Positions 1 through 11,625 are shown, counted from the stretch's first letter. The stretch is DNA of 64,000 nt from Auriscalpium vulgare (GCA_019915015.1 JAHBBC010000041.1:1-64000), one strand, 5' to 3'. Notes: generated from the letters alone by a model not told the origin. Numbers and translations: made by a program.

Positions 1-53
1 TAACGGGCCGAGGCAGCCCCTTCGTCCGTGACCCTAGAAAGGGGGATGATGTC

Positions 54-439
54 ATGGGCATGGTCACTTACTTACCAACGGACATTCTACGTACGTTCAC
101 GGACTCGTTCTCATCGTGCGCGTGTTGTGTATCCAACAGACTCGTTCTCTATTCGCCTCGTACTTACTTGACTCGGCAGACTCTTATGTTTACGTGTGTT
201 TGGTTCGTGGCGCGCCGTCCGCAACGCTCGCCATTTTTGACGCATCGTTGTCGCCGCGCACGCGCGTGTGGGCGCTCGTATCGTCGCTCGGCATCAACCT
301 CGTGCTGCCGTTCGTGAACGGCGTGATGCTCGGTTTCGGCGAGATCTTCGCGAAGACGGTCGTCGTGGGCTGGCTCGGCTGGCGGGTGCCCGGCGGCGTA
401 GGGCTCGGTCCTCAGCCAGTTCGCAAAGAGCGCAAGTAA
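54..439 (+). CDS. MIM1: MIM1/TOM13-like mitochondrial outer-membrane import protein
   Basis: Small single-span protein of the mitochondrial outer membrane. In yeast Mim1 forms the MIM complex, which inserts alpha-helical outer-membrane proteins and helps TOM assembly. The diagnostic stretch is GINLVLPFVNGVMLGFGE, which closely follows the only conserved part of the family (yeast has SINLLLPFLNGMMLGFGE) and holds the helix-packing glycines. A short basic tail ending RKERK follows. The 3' part (about 205-439) is secure. The 5' end is not: a GTACGT donor at 91 and a CAG acceptor ending at 179 join frames from the ATG at 54, but an unspliced start at 116 is also open. The usual acidic N-terminus is not obvious, so a further upstream exon outside the window is possible. 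The family call rests on the core motif. Confidence 0.7.
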
Positions 440-644
440 CTGTAGTTGTTCTGGAGGATAGAGCCACATGAAAATATATCATACGCGCCATCCTACTGCT
501 TTCGTGCTCGCGGTATTCAATATCAATACTGGATCCCTGCAAGATGGACCGATAGGTAGACAGGTATGTGCAAGTATAGGATGTGCGAAGTTACAAATAA
601 TAATGATGGTGCGTGTAAGAAACGACCTCAGCGGATTCAACAAC

Positions 645-2773
645 TCATAACCGTGCGTTCTTAGGCATGCTCCTGATAGCCTGCCTGACACCGAGATCTC
701 CCAAGACATCCTCTGCTCCGCCAAGCAGTGAGTCGAATGTGATTGTGCGATGGTACTGGAGGGCGAATGAGTGTCTAGCGAAGGAATGGAACGGACGATG
801 CTCACATGCTCGATGAAACGACCCATGCCTGTCCGCGTGATGCCACGGCCACCGAAAAGTTGCACGGCATCTCTTGCGGTGTCCTGCGCGGTCTGAGTCG
901 TGTACATCTTCAGCAAGCCGATCTGGCCGGCCAATTTCTGCGACTGCTCCTTGTACGACTGCAGTATCAAGGGTCGTCAGCTAGAAGTAACTGATTGGAC
1001 AACCGGGCACTGACCATATTGCACATCTGATATGTGATGTTCTCCAGCCATGCTTGAACACTCTCTACGCGGGCAATCATCTGTGCGACCTTCGCTCGGA
1101 TGACAGCCTGGGACGACAATGGCTTGCCAAACGCCTTCCGCTGAGTTATCCACTTCAAGGTCTCTTCTACGATAGCCCGCTGCGCGCGAGCAGAGCTGCA
1201 GCACATCACCCAGCGCTCATGATTGAAGTTACTGTGATTGAGGTCAGTACTAAGTAGTATATGAGCTTCGTCGATGCCGACTCCGACGTACCTGAGCATG
1301 ACGAAGATGCCGGACCCCTCGGGCCCAAGAGTGTTCCCCACGGGCACCTTCACGTGGTCGAAGGTGATGTATGCCGTGCCAGCCGCCGTGGAGTAGCTGG
1401 TCTTGATCTGCTTGGTCTCGACGCCATCGCCGCGCTCAACGAGGATGACAGTAAACCCTTCATCTGTCTTGCATCCAACTGTGAAACTGATAGAGCAAGT
1501 CAGAAACGGTGACTACATCCCGTCATGGCTGACACTCACTAATCGGAGAATCTATTGGTGAAAGGTGAGCGACCTGGACGCATAGCACATGAGACAAACG
1601 ACTCACACTCCGTTTGTGATCCACTTCTTAGTTCCGTTTACAATCCAATGCTTGCCATCTTCGGTCTTCCGGGCGGTGGTCTGCAGCCCGGAGACGTCGC
1701 TACCGGCGAACGCCTCAGACACTGCCAGCGAAATGAACTTCTTTCCAGAGAGTACCTCTGGCACAACGCGGGCTTTGACCTCATCGGAACCAAAATTCAG
1801 CACCGGTGGGAGACCGATGACGGCTCCGGCCTGGAGACCATCGCCGTATCCACGTGAGCCGGTGCGGGCAAGCTCCTGCGTGACAACGAGCTCGTGGAAG
1901 TAATCAAACTACGCGGATATCAGTGGTGCTGGATAGAAGCGGTGAGGACAGCTCGTACCTCCTCAGGCTTGACAATACCACCCATCAGCGTCAGACCCTT
2001 CAAGTGCTTGCCAGGCCCCATACGCATGGCATGCAGGCCGACGTCGCTGGCCAGACAGGGAGTATGAGCATCCTGTACGCGATCTAATCTGACTGTGGAC
2101 TCACGTCATCTTTTGGATAACGTCCAAGCTCGGACGCTTGCCGTCCTCTTCCCTTGCTTGCGCATCGGGATAGATGACCTCGTCGACAAATGTGCGAACA
2201 GCCGCCTGAAGCTGCCTGTGCGTCTGAGTGCGACAAACAATGAGCCAGGAAGCAAGAGATGCACACATATATGCGTACCTCCTTGTAGTAAGGGCTGTAG
2301 TAGCCCTGCGAGAGCCAGGTGGGCTCCGCGTAGGGGACGGAACTGAGCTGGCCAGTCACCCTGGCGGTGATCACGCTCTGCTCCCCGGCAATCACTCCGA
2401 TCTGGAGACGCTGATACTGAGGGCGTTCGAGGACCTCGTGCCGATGAAGACCATAGAACGCCTCTGTCGCGTCCTGCCCAACTGCAGATTCCCAAACACG
2501 GATGTCAGCGGACCCGGACGAATACAGCAGCAAGCGAGGTTGCGCGCACCGATGTCATCGTCGAGGAGAACCGCCGCGCCTCCGGGATGCATGTCCTTGA
2601 AGCGCGTTACATCGTACACCTTGGCGTCGATGATGACCCACTGAGCGAGCCAAACGAAAGGAGTTCAGCCAGAGTGCTGTGAGTGCGGAGTGGAAATGAC
2701 TGACGAGGTCACCGTCCTTGTTGTGCTGGGCCACCTCCTCGCGAGAGAGCTGCTTGAGTTGCTTGGTGGCCAT
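645..2773 (-). CDS. Acyl-CoA dehydrogenase with N-terminal cytochrome b5 domain
   Basis: Flavin-dependent alpha,beta-dehydrogenation of acyl-CoA, fused to a heme-binding cytochrome b5 domain. The start at 2773 gives MATKQLKQLSREEVAQHN. The second exon carries the b5 signature VYDVTRFKDMHPGGAAVLL with the heme-ligand His of HPGG. The dehydrogenase part follows in family order: N-terminal helical domain (RTFVDEVIYPDA), beta domain (SLAVSEAFAGSDVSG, WIVNGTKKWITNG, VPVGNTLGPEGSG), then the C-terminal helical domain (QRKAFGKPLSSQAVIRAK, QLFGGRGITRTGMGRFIEH). It ends ...RSMPKNARL before a TGA at 645-647. At least eight short introns split it. b5-ACAD fusions are known in fungi and are often annotated as long-chain enzymes; the chain-length preference cannot be read from sequence. 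No C-terminal peroxisomal SKL-type signal is seen. The MIM1-like gene ends about 200 bp from its stop. Confidence 0.9.
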
Positions 2774-3019
2774 TGTGGAAATTAGAGAAAAGATGGAGAG
2801 GGAAGGTGGGAGGCCAGTTAAAGCTCCAGAGAGCGCCTGCATGTGATTGCGGAGGCGCCGGTGGGCGGGTCATGGCCCCGTGGGGAACAGCAGCGAATCG
2901 GGTCAACCGGTGATGTCAGCGAGGCAGCGGCCAGCAATATCACGCGACATAACAAGACTTTTTGATACAGCAGTGTATGTACAGTAAGTATGGTACGAGC
3001 TATTGTCACCTACAAGTCA

Positions 3020-4179
3020 TCACCACAACTTCAGCGCCGCCCAACCATTCCTCGACGATCCCCCGCCATTCCGACGGCTCTCCTCCCTCAGCGGAATCCG
3101 CTGGATCTCGACCCCGCGTCCCCCTCTGCGCTCCTGCGCCTCCCACTCGTCGTCGTCCAGATACCGGTCCACCGCCCGCGCTCCCATGTTCACATCAGCC
3201 GAGTCTGCCGCCTTCTTATCGTCTGCATAGCTGTCAGGCTGGGACGCGTCCGCCTCGGCAAGAGCGACGTACGCCTGTGCGACGCGCCAGTCCGTCTCGT
3301 GCGTGAGCGACTGCAGTCGCAGCTGTGCGGCTACGCGCGCGCGGTGCGCGAGCTCCTCCGCCTCGCGCGTGCGCGGTGGCGTCGGAGACTTCGGCGCGGA
3401 TGGGGGCGTGTCCGGAGGAGGAGAGGATGCTGTATTCGCTTTCGAAGATGGGAGGATCAAGAAGCTCCGCGTGTGTAAGATATGAGGTGTAGTCCGCACG
3501 GTGCTCGGTGGTAGGTTGTTCAGGCGGCATAACGTGCGGGCCTAATTCGCATGAGCGAAAACCTGACAGATGCGCGCGCGCAGAGTGAGGAACTTACATT
3601 AACTCCGAGCTTGAGGGAAAGACCCAGGAGCGTGTCATTCGGCTGGATGTAGTATATCCCTAAGTCATCGGGGGATTTCGACTTGGAGAGCTCCTCTGCG
3701 CTCTCAGGTTTAGGCGAGGACTCCTCCGCGGCGGACGCCCATGCTGCGGTCGACTCGTCCTCGTACACTGGCGGCAGCACCTCCGCTACCTGCGCACCTT
3801 CATCCACATATAGCGGCTCCACGTCCTCGTCGTCCTCATCCCCCACCAAGAACACGTCCGCATCTCGCACCGCACCGTCGACATTCCTCGCCTCCCCACT
3901 CTCGCCGTCCCTACCTTTGGCACCGACGCCTACCGCGCCGACGCCACCCAGACACGCCAAACAGGGATCATACCGTGCCAGTCGTGGGTTGCGCTGCAGG
4001 CAGGCCCCGCATATCGGCCGGCCGCAGCACCGCGTCAAGTGGAACTCGGCCTGTGCCGCGGCGGAGGTGGACGGATCGGCGAGTCGGCGTATGAGGCGTG
4101 GCGGTAGCGACGAGGAGCATGCAAGGCACAGAGATGTACTGGTGATTGTTGTTGAGCGCGCAGAGGATGAGGAGGCCAT
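3020..4179 (-). CDS. Intracellular LysM-domain protein with N-terminal cysteine cluster
   Basis: Two exons. Exon 1 starts MASSSSARSTTITSTSLCLA at 4179 and ends ...LSLKLGVN at a GTAAGT donor near 3594. Exon 2 resumes ARTLCRLNNLPPSTV after a TTAG acceptor near 3544. Joined, they complete one LysM repeat (IYYIQPNDTLLGLSLKLGVN, then ARTLCRLNNLP, then HTRSFLILP). LysM is a small carbohydrate- or peptidoglycan-binding fold. There is no signal peptide and no membrane segment, unlike secreted LysM effectors, so this resembles the intracellular eukaryotic LysM proteins. The N-terminal 80 residues hold spaced Cys (CLAC, CCGRPICGACL, CLACL) that look like a small zinc-binding module. An acidic stretch (DEDDEDVEPLYVDE) lies between. 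The C-terminus is rich in Arg and Glu and ends WAALKLW. The function is unknown. Confidence 0.8.
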
Positions 4180-4778
4180 ATAGGAGATCTAGTGAAGGAG
4201 CGTCCAGGTGAGTTGGTAAGCTGTTACTAAACTGTGTATGACGTAAGGCGAAAGGTGTCATCGGAAGCTATGTTTTAGTTGCCACCCTCAAAGATTCACA
4301 GATGCGACCTACGAGATGGCTCCGTGTGCAGGTTGACGAGTGTGATGAAGACATTTTCGTCCTCTCTGCAGCTCAGGCCACTTTTGACGAGAAGAAATAC
4401 AGAAAGCGGCTTTGGAGGTCCACGATGCAGAAGAGAAGCAGCAGAGCAAGCTTCCTGCAATCGTCACCCCGAGAACTGCAGAAAAGCAAGAACATACTAA
4501 ATCCGGGCCCGCTTCGCGTCAACTCTGCCACACCAAGTACTAAGCTCCGCGACACCAGTCAGTCCTAGTGAGTCCTCGTACATCTTGTTTGCTCAATGAA
4601 GGGAGTATGTGGGCCAGGTGAAGATCGACGAATTTTGTTAGTAATAACGACACTCAGTACCAGTGCAGCGAGCACTGGCAACGAGACAAACAAGAGCAAA
4701 GAACACGACCGTTGCCGGCCGGACACGGCGGCGCACGCTAACTCGAGCGATACACGAGGTACCATCGCTGGGGTGAAC
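4180..4778. other. Intergenic, LysM gene promoter side / SelO 3' side
   Basis: Roughly 600 bp between the LysM start and the SelO stop. Short open frames occur on both strands, but none shows a recognisable domain, consistent splice pairs or a plausible start. I see no gene here. Confidence 0.5.
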
Positions 4779-7354
4779 CTAGCTAGAACAGCTACATTGG
4801 AAGCCCAGCATTTTCTTGTCACCGACACCACAGGACCGACGTTCCTCCTTCGTTTCTGCATCCAGCTCCGTCTCTGGCCGCTCATCGCCTTCCGCCCCCC
4901 ACTGCTCGAACGGCGAGCTCGCCATCTGTGCATCACCAATCAGCCACCTGCCATCATTTGGACATGTTCGGACACCAGGACCCACCTGCATGATCTTCCC
5001 CAGCACCCGCTTCCCACTCTCCGCATCCGCCTCCACCCGCGCGATCACCTCCTCGAGCACCCACTGCCTCAATACGAACCGCGGATTCGCTGCGCGCACG
5101 CGCTCGGCCCACTTCTCCAGCGCCGCGTCCGCATCGCCCTCCACTTCGCCCTCGACGCGTGCCGCGAGCTTCTCCAGCCAGCGCAGCCATGACTGTGTCG
5201 CGACGTCGCGCTGCAGATAGCCCGGGTCCGACGTGAAACCGAAAAACGTTTCGACGAATGCAGCGAGCGCGTCGGCAGAGGCGGGCGAGAGCAGTGCGGG
5301 GCGGAAGGTCGCGAGGTGCCGGAAGGAGAGGTGGAAGTCGAGGCGCTGGTCGGCGAGGAGGGCGAGGAATGGCGCGAAGAGGGCTGAATCATCGGTGTCC
5401 GCAGGGTTCTTCAGTCCGAAACGCTTCAAGAGGTGTGGTCAGTGTCTAGACTCTAGGTCTCCGGCGTGACAGTAAGTGTACCTTGCGCATATGTTCACCG
5501 TAAGCCTCATCGTACTCCGCGTGGAACAGGGTTTCGAACTCCTTCTCCACGAGCTCTATCCCTTTCTCCCGCCATCCCTTGATCCTTTCTTCGTCCACGT
5601 CTTTCGCCCAGCCCTCGCCGACTGCTCTGTTGCCAAGCTCCGCCTCTGCACCGATTACGGGGGCCAGGGCCGTCAGGAGAGAACGCAGAGCAAACATGCT
5701 GTGATGAACGTAAGACGATGCACAGACATCAGGCAAGGTGCTCACATCATGGCTGGCTGATGCTGAAGGAGAAGCATAAGCAAGGTTGCAAGCCGGGTTT
5801 AGTTAGCGCACGAACCTTGTAGGCGTACCGCCCCTCTCCATCTGTGTGGTTGCATATATGCATGGGGTCGAACACGTCCATGAAAGCGTACGGTCCTGAC
5901 AGAGAGTAAGACAGCAAACACGATACTAGATTGCACCGGGCGCACCGTAATCTATGGTCAGTCCAAGGATAGACACGCTGCGCAAAGTCAATCAGTATAT
6001 GTTTGCATCTCGACGCAGGCCACTTACTTGTCCGTATTGATGACCCCATGCATGAACCCATACGCCTGCCACCCCGCGACCATCCTTGCATTGCGCTTCG
6101 TCGCCTCCAAGACTATGGCCCTTCCCCACGCGCCGCCGTTCCGCGGCACCCGCAGCACATTATCGGAGACCCACTCGCCAAGCATGCGCAGCGCGTCCAG
6201 ATCGGCAGCCTGCTGTCCACCGCCAAAGAAGAACATCTGCGCAGGCGGATTGAGCGCCTCGAAGGAGCCGATGCGGATGAAGGAGGGTGCGAGCCGAGTG
6301 ACGATGCTAGCGGCTTCCGTGCGTTCGCGCAGAACGGGCAGGTCGGGGAGAGAGATAATTGCGAGTGATCGGGAAGTGGGGATACCGAGGGCGTACATGG
6401 CTGCCATGGGGAAGGGGTCAGGGAGAGGATATCACAGAGGCCCGACGTTCGTACCTTCTGCGCACAAGTACTCGCGGATGGATGAACGCACGACGGCGAG
6501 CCCGTCAGCGCTGCGTGCAAAGGGTGTCCGGCCAGCGCCCTTGAGCTGCATCTCCCAAACAGAGTCCGGATCCTTGGGATCCGGTGTGGCAACTACGAAA
6601 CAGCATATGAACGCAGAATCGATACATAGCGAGCATGCGACTCACGGACAGAGATCGCGCGACCATCTCCCAACTGGCCCGCCCACACGCCAAACTGGTG
6701 GCCGCTATATCTCAGCGACCATGGAGCGAACTTTACCTCTGCGTCCTCCGCGGACACCAGCACCGCATGCCCGCCCAGGACGTCGATGAGCTCCTGCCGA
6801 GCCGCCTCGTCCTCTTTCATCTCCTTCCTGTCCTCTTCGTTCACCCTGCAATCGGACAGCGAGAACTTGCCCAGCAGCTCAAACGCGTCCCCGACGTCGA
6901 GATGCGGGAGGCAGTCCCGTAAGCCGGTCTCGGACAAGCCCAAGAGCTCCATACGCTGCTCCCTCTTCTCCGGATAGAGCTTCTGCAGAGGCTTCTCATT
7001 GAGGTCGGTGCGAGCCGCGGTGGTCTTGGGGTGCAGCGCTTCGCGGTCAGAGAGCCATTTCTCTAGGAAGGCGGATCGGTCGGCCGGCTCTTCGCCCTCC
7101 GGGGGCTGGATGTCGTATGGGAACGACACAGTATACGGCGCGACAAACGAAAAGTGGGCCTCAGGGGAGAGGATGCGTGCGCGCCGCTGGATGGACGGGG
7201 CAGTCTTGCGTGTGTCATGGAAGGCAGAGACAGAGGGCGTCGCAGGGTCTGGGTTGAGGTTGTGGATGAGAAGCTTGGACGGCGGCGGCAGGGGCAGCGC
7301 GGAGATGGGGTACTTTTGGATGCTCATGCTGGAAAGTTGTCTGAATGCCCTCAT
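4779..7354 (-). CDS. FMP40: Protein adenylyltransferase SelO (SELENOO/FMP40 family)
   Basis: Mitochondrial pseudokinase-fold enzyme that transfers AMP from ATP to Ser/Thr/Tyr of target proteins, linked to redox control. The hallmark [20 protein letters not shown] is intact. It is followed by [19 protein letters not shown] and [13 protein letters not shown], then the active-site strings HGVINTDN and [15 protein letters not shown]. The start at 7354 gives [15 protein letters not shown], a basic leader suited to mitochondrial import; an internal Met at 7327 is an alternative. At the 3' end a 60-nt intron (4926-4985) separates GKIMQ from [10 protein letters not shown]. The protein ends GFQCSCSS. 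In animals and many bacteria the antepenultimate residue of this tail is selenocysteine; here it is Cys in a C-S-C-S-S tail, as expected for a fungus without selenoprotein machinery. At least six exons. Confidence 0.93.
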
Positions 7355-7512
7355 CCAACAGACGATGGACGATGGAGCGTTGTCTTGCTCATCGTGGGCG
7401 AAGTCACTGGACGCGTCAATGACGCAACATCCTGTATATGCGCGCCGTCTCGCGGGGTTACTCGCAAGTATTTATTCGTATCCTAGCAATACATGACTTC
7501 CTCTCTTTCGTT

Positions 7513-9256
7513 TTACGTTGCAGTACCAAAGATCTGGTAGCGTCTGACAATGCTCGGCCCAACTTCGTCGTACTGCGCTTTGGTGTGGCATGAAGAGTAG
7601 AACTCGGGCTGCGGACAGATTGTGAGTCGCACAAGTGCCAGCCAAGAAGCAAATACTCACCAGAGAGGCCAAGAGAGAACCACCAAACCAGACGGCATAC
7701 CTGATAGAGCTACATTGGCGAACGCCCATTTATCAATAGTAATGAGCACGCACCGTTGACGCTTGTGGCTGATGACATCCACGTCGACACCCGAAGACTG
7801 CAGAGGCAGGTAAATGCAATGTTAAAAATACAAGCTCGCAAGACATACCTTCTGTACACTGCCGCTCGATACCGCGCTCGCCTCCAACCGGCGGTCGACA
7901 ATCTGTTTCAAGTCACGCTTCAGGCGCTGACCGAAGTGCTGGAACATTGTTGACCCTCCGGACAGAACAATGTTCTGAGGAGAGTGCTTAGTTTGCATCT
8001 CTTTTCGCGAATGTGACTCGGGCATACCTTATAGAGCCCTCGCCTCACGTCAATGGGGGAGCCCTGTATGACGCCATCCACGATTTCGGGAAGAGGAGTG
8101 AGGAAGTCCGACGAGTATATCTCAGGGTTGAAGAAGATCTCGGGGGCGAGGAAGCGCTCATAGCCCACGTCCACGGAGTATTTCTGCGTGATTGTATACA
8201 TTAATCAGCGTGAAAGCACAACCAACGAGCAAAACATACCCGGCCGGTGACGGAGTGCTCGCCATCATAGCGCTCGAAGTACTTGTACGGCTCCGCATCG
8301 TACTTCCTGAACTCCTTGACGATGTCCTGGCACACATACGTGTAGTTCTCCTTCACCTTGCCTGCGATCTTCAGCTGGTCTTCCGGCGGGACATTGACCA
8401 TCTCCCCGCGTTCACGCATCAGGTTCAGCACGAATTGCGAGAGGTCGCGTCCGGCGATGGGAATGTGCTTGATGGAGGAGCCGATAACGTAGCCCTCCGC
8501 GCAGGGAATGACGTGGGTGACACCGTCACCGGAGTCAATGACGGTGCCAGTAAGCGTGCGGTCGACAACGCGGTTGGAGGACCACGAGGCGGCAAGCGCG
8601 AGCACGGCTTGCACGGCAATATAGAGGCCCTGGATGTTGAAGGACTCGAAGAATATCTCGGCGGTTTGCTCGCGATTCTCTGGCGGGTTGAGCGGGGGCT
8701 CAGTCTGCACTGACAAGTTATCAGGCAGGCCCGTAGAACAATGCTGGTCACGCACCAGGAGGAAGTAATGATCCTCAGGCTCCGCACGCAGATACTTGAA
8801 GATCGTCTGCTCCCAGTACCGCTCCATGTAATCCCAGTTGTCAATCTGCCCATGACGAATCGGGTATGAGACCCCGTAGCCAGGAGTTTTGGCATTAGCG
8901 AGCGCCTCGTCGCCGATGAAGAAGTCGAGGTCTTCGACGCCGCGTTTCGACGCGAGATGGCCCGGCTTTGAGGGTACGGCAGGGCCGGATCTCGAAGGCT
9001 GCGACGCTGGCCCGCGGGTCGCTATCGCGGTGGGGAATACGCTTAACAACGCAACAAAATGTTCAGCAAGTCGTATATGTTGTGCGATGCAGGTAGGGTG
9101 GAACGTACAAGGAGGGATCTGAGTTGCCTGCAAACCTGAATATCGGATCGGCGTCAGTACATGGGGCCGGTCAGACACGACGGTGAGCTCGACCACGAAC
9201 CCGACTTTTGAGTATCCTGTCCCATTGTCGCAGATGATGGGGGATAGGAGAGACAT
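7513..9256 (-). CDS. ARP3: Actin-related protein 3 (Arp2/3 complex)
   Basis: Subunit of the Arp2/3 complex, which nucleates branched actin at endocytic patches. The first exon gives [19 protein letters not shown]. An intron with donor GTTCGT joins it in frame to [10 protein letters not shown], and the next exon starts [11 protein letters not shown]. Family landmarks: [39 protein letters not shown], the nucleotide-binding loop [60 protein letters not shown] and the terminal [11 protein letters not shown]. The Arp3-type extension at residues 40-60 ([19 protein letters not shown]) is present, which separates it from conventional actin. Seven or more exons. The stop is TAA at 7513-7515. Confidence 0.96.
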
Positions 9257-10182
9257 AATTGCGTGCCGTGGTGGACTGCTGCGAGCTTGTGGTCGCGCTG
9301 CGCGTTACTACTTGATTGCGATGTTTGGCCACCACAAACAACGGCATCGTGCCCCGCGGCAAGCCCGGCCCGCGGCCTCTCTGACACTGGCACTACAGCA
9401 TGTACAAGCAAAGCCGTGCCGCCAATCTGTATCGTGGTGCCATACCCAACAAAAGTGTATTCAGGCTCAGCGCTCAAGTGCTCAGATTCAGTCAAGACCT
9501 GGTAAGAGGCAACCAGTGTACACTTCACGACGATTAAACCGTCGATCGCCGTAGTAAGGGTCTGTCAGTGACGGTGTTGGTTGGCTTAGGATCTACCTTC
9601 CCATTTTTTGCAAGCTGCATCTGTGACGAGGTTGCTTCGGAAGTTGCGATCGAAAGGAAGCACGCGTTGGAAATGCGAGGAGCACCTTTCCTGCACATAT
9701 CTTTCCACGCTGGCCGAGAAACTTCCGCCACTGCTTGAAAAGTACGGCTCGTCGTACTTACCGGGACTTTGTTTCTTGACAGTTGATGTCAAAGAATGTA
9801 GCCACAACTGGCAAGGGCACCTACACGGTCCTGGCACGACGCTGTGGCATTGGACAGCGAACTCACCGGTATCAGATGAGCGTTCAATTATTGCGTCAAC
9901 TGCAAACGCTGACAGTGCGATGTGGAAGGGGAAAAGAAAGTAAAGCGACGTGCATCCGACGACTGACTTCCGTGTTCTAGAACATCTGCCACAGGGGACG
10001 AGGCATAGCAGCACTCAAAAACCTGTGACGTCGGAGACAGATGGTCTTGTGCACATCTCATAGTCGGCGAACCTGCGGCGAACCCTGAATCAAGCAGCTA
10101 ACAGCGAGCAGCTCAAGCATTACCTTCCTCAGATTACGGTAGTATAAGCATATACAAAGCAGGTCCCAAACATACCTCCTCT
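9257..10182. other. Gap between ARP3 start and SNARE stop; no supported gene
   Basis: About 930 bp. On the minus strand there are splice-like signals (donors GGTGAGT near 9867, GGTAAGT near 9762, AAGGTAGA near 9598, with matching CAG acceptors). I could not build a consistent protein across them: joining the first two pieces runs into a stop within about 17 codons. It may be the ARP3 promoter with an untranslated first exon, or a small unrecognised gene. An imperfect palindrome, aagtacggctcgtcgtactt, sits near 9740-9759. Confidence 0.3.
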
Positions 10183-11264
10183 TCATAGCAGAATGACAAG
10201 GGCTAACAGAATAACCAGGATAATGATAAGGATGATTATACACCAACCGGACTTTGTATCTGTCGCAGCATTAGGGAGGCACAAAAGCTGGAAAAATGAA
10301 TTCATACCCTCTGTGTCCCGAATGAATTTTTTCAACTTTTTCATATTTTGTTGCAGCTTAGAATCGGTGCGCTCCACGTTCTGCTCCAAGTCGCCGAGCA
10401 TCCTGGGGGCATGTGAGCAAGGATGTCTTAGACTGCAGGCATGTATCCTACTCGTTATGCTCAACAATTTCGGTACCCATGAGTCCCGCTTGTTGAGCAA
10501 TCGTCGTCAAAGTCCCGGCAATGGTGGTTATGGTCTCATCTTGCTGTCGAATCATCAACTGGGCAGCAGGTCAGACGCGATGAGAAAGGCTATACAAAAA
10601 CCAACGGTTCACCTGCTGTTCCTGACGCGCCCACTCGGCCTGGTCGTCTTCCTGGGGAGGTGGGGACGAGACTGGAAGCGGTGACCGGGCTCTTGACGAT
10701 GGAAACTCCTAGATTCCTCTATTGGTTGTAGCCACGCAAATCTCCAAGACATGAAAGCACAAACCTGCAGTCGCCCTTCAAGTTCGGCACGTATAGTCTA
10801 CGGTTCACGATGCAACAGGTCAACGATGCACGTAGGAGTGGACGTGTGATACGCACCACGCACCTCTATTTCGCGGCGAACATGTCCAACATACTGCCGT
10901 CTCCGAATGACCTCTGCGTCCTCCAGACCAAACATCCGTGCGCCTGTCGATTCCACAATCCTACGCAACTGGATCAGTCCTCTGTGCGCGGACACGAAAC
11001 GATGACATACTTGACGCTTTCGTCAAGGTCCTCTAGATCTGCGTCCAGCGACGCCAATGTAGCTTTCAGCTGTAGAATAGAAGTCAATCAAGCTCAAAAA
11101 CAGGGCCGGTGGTGTTACGAACTTCATTGCGCGCCCATTCTAGCTCCTCGCTACCCTCGCGCGCGGTGCTGCGGATTCGCATGAACGACGCGCGCAGCTG
11201 CTCGGCCGTCTGCAGCGAGTTCTGTATCTCCGACTGTACGGCATGGTATGGATCCGTAGACATG
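10183..11264 (-). CDS. TLG1: t-SNARE of the syntaxin-6/Tlg1 family
   Basis: Tail-anchored SNARE acting in endosome-to-Golgi fusion. The start at 11264 gives MSTDPYHAVQSEIQNSLQTA, matching the syntaxin-6 N-terminal three-helix domain that begins with a DPF/DPY turn. Further N-domain helices are ELEWARNELKATLASLDADL and the exon RIVESTGARMFGLEDAEVIR. The C-terminal SNARE helix reads QQAGLMGTEIVEHNEMLGDL, then EQNVERTDSKLQQNMKKLKK. The membrane anchor ILIIILVILLALVILL ends directly at the TGA at 10183-10185. The SNARE central-layer position appears to be a Gln of a Q-SNARE (TDSKLQQNM region). The last intron (10260-10307, 48 nt) has no stop in frame and lies between SNARE helix and anchor. Divergent from the MCC-beta gene. 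Confidence 0.9.
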
Positions 11265-11625
11265 CAAGCTGATGCGATAGGGAGGATGTATGCAATTTAG
11301 CAGGGTGGACGTCTGAGGTGCGCTGGCCGCCAGCTTGGGAGTGGAACGATGGCAACGCTCAGGACACTTGCGGGTATGTGATGTGTGGGCTTGTCAAGGT
11401 GTCCAAGAAGCAGCCAGCACGGGAGCTAAGGCCGAAGTTTGAAGTTTTGAAGGGCGTGTGCTGGTGAGCGTTGACGCGGACGTTATAGAGGACTCTGATC
11501 AGAGCGAGCGCCGAGACGCGACAAACGTGCACGTGAGTGGGGAAATTGTGGGGATAAGACCCGGCCGTTCACGTCTTCGTCCTCCAACCCGTTCGACCTC
11601 CTCGCATCGTCTCTTAATAGGCACC
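11265..11625. promoter_or_regulatory. Divergent promoter between SNARE and MCC-beta genes
   Basis: About 360 bp between two outward-facing start codons, so it should drive both genes. An upstream ATG at 11458 is in frame with the MCC-beta start and open across this stretch, but that leader does not look like a targeting peptide. A CT-rich run followed by cttaatagg lies just before the 11626 ATG. Confidence 0.55.

Noticed and set aside
9586..10014. Minus-strand frame with a signal-peptide-like start and good donor sites
   Set aside because: No exon combination gave a consistent protein; joining the first two exons leads to a stop within 17 codons. Kept only as an uncertain gap.
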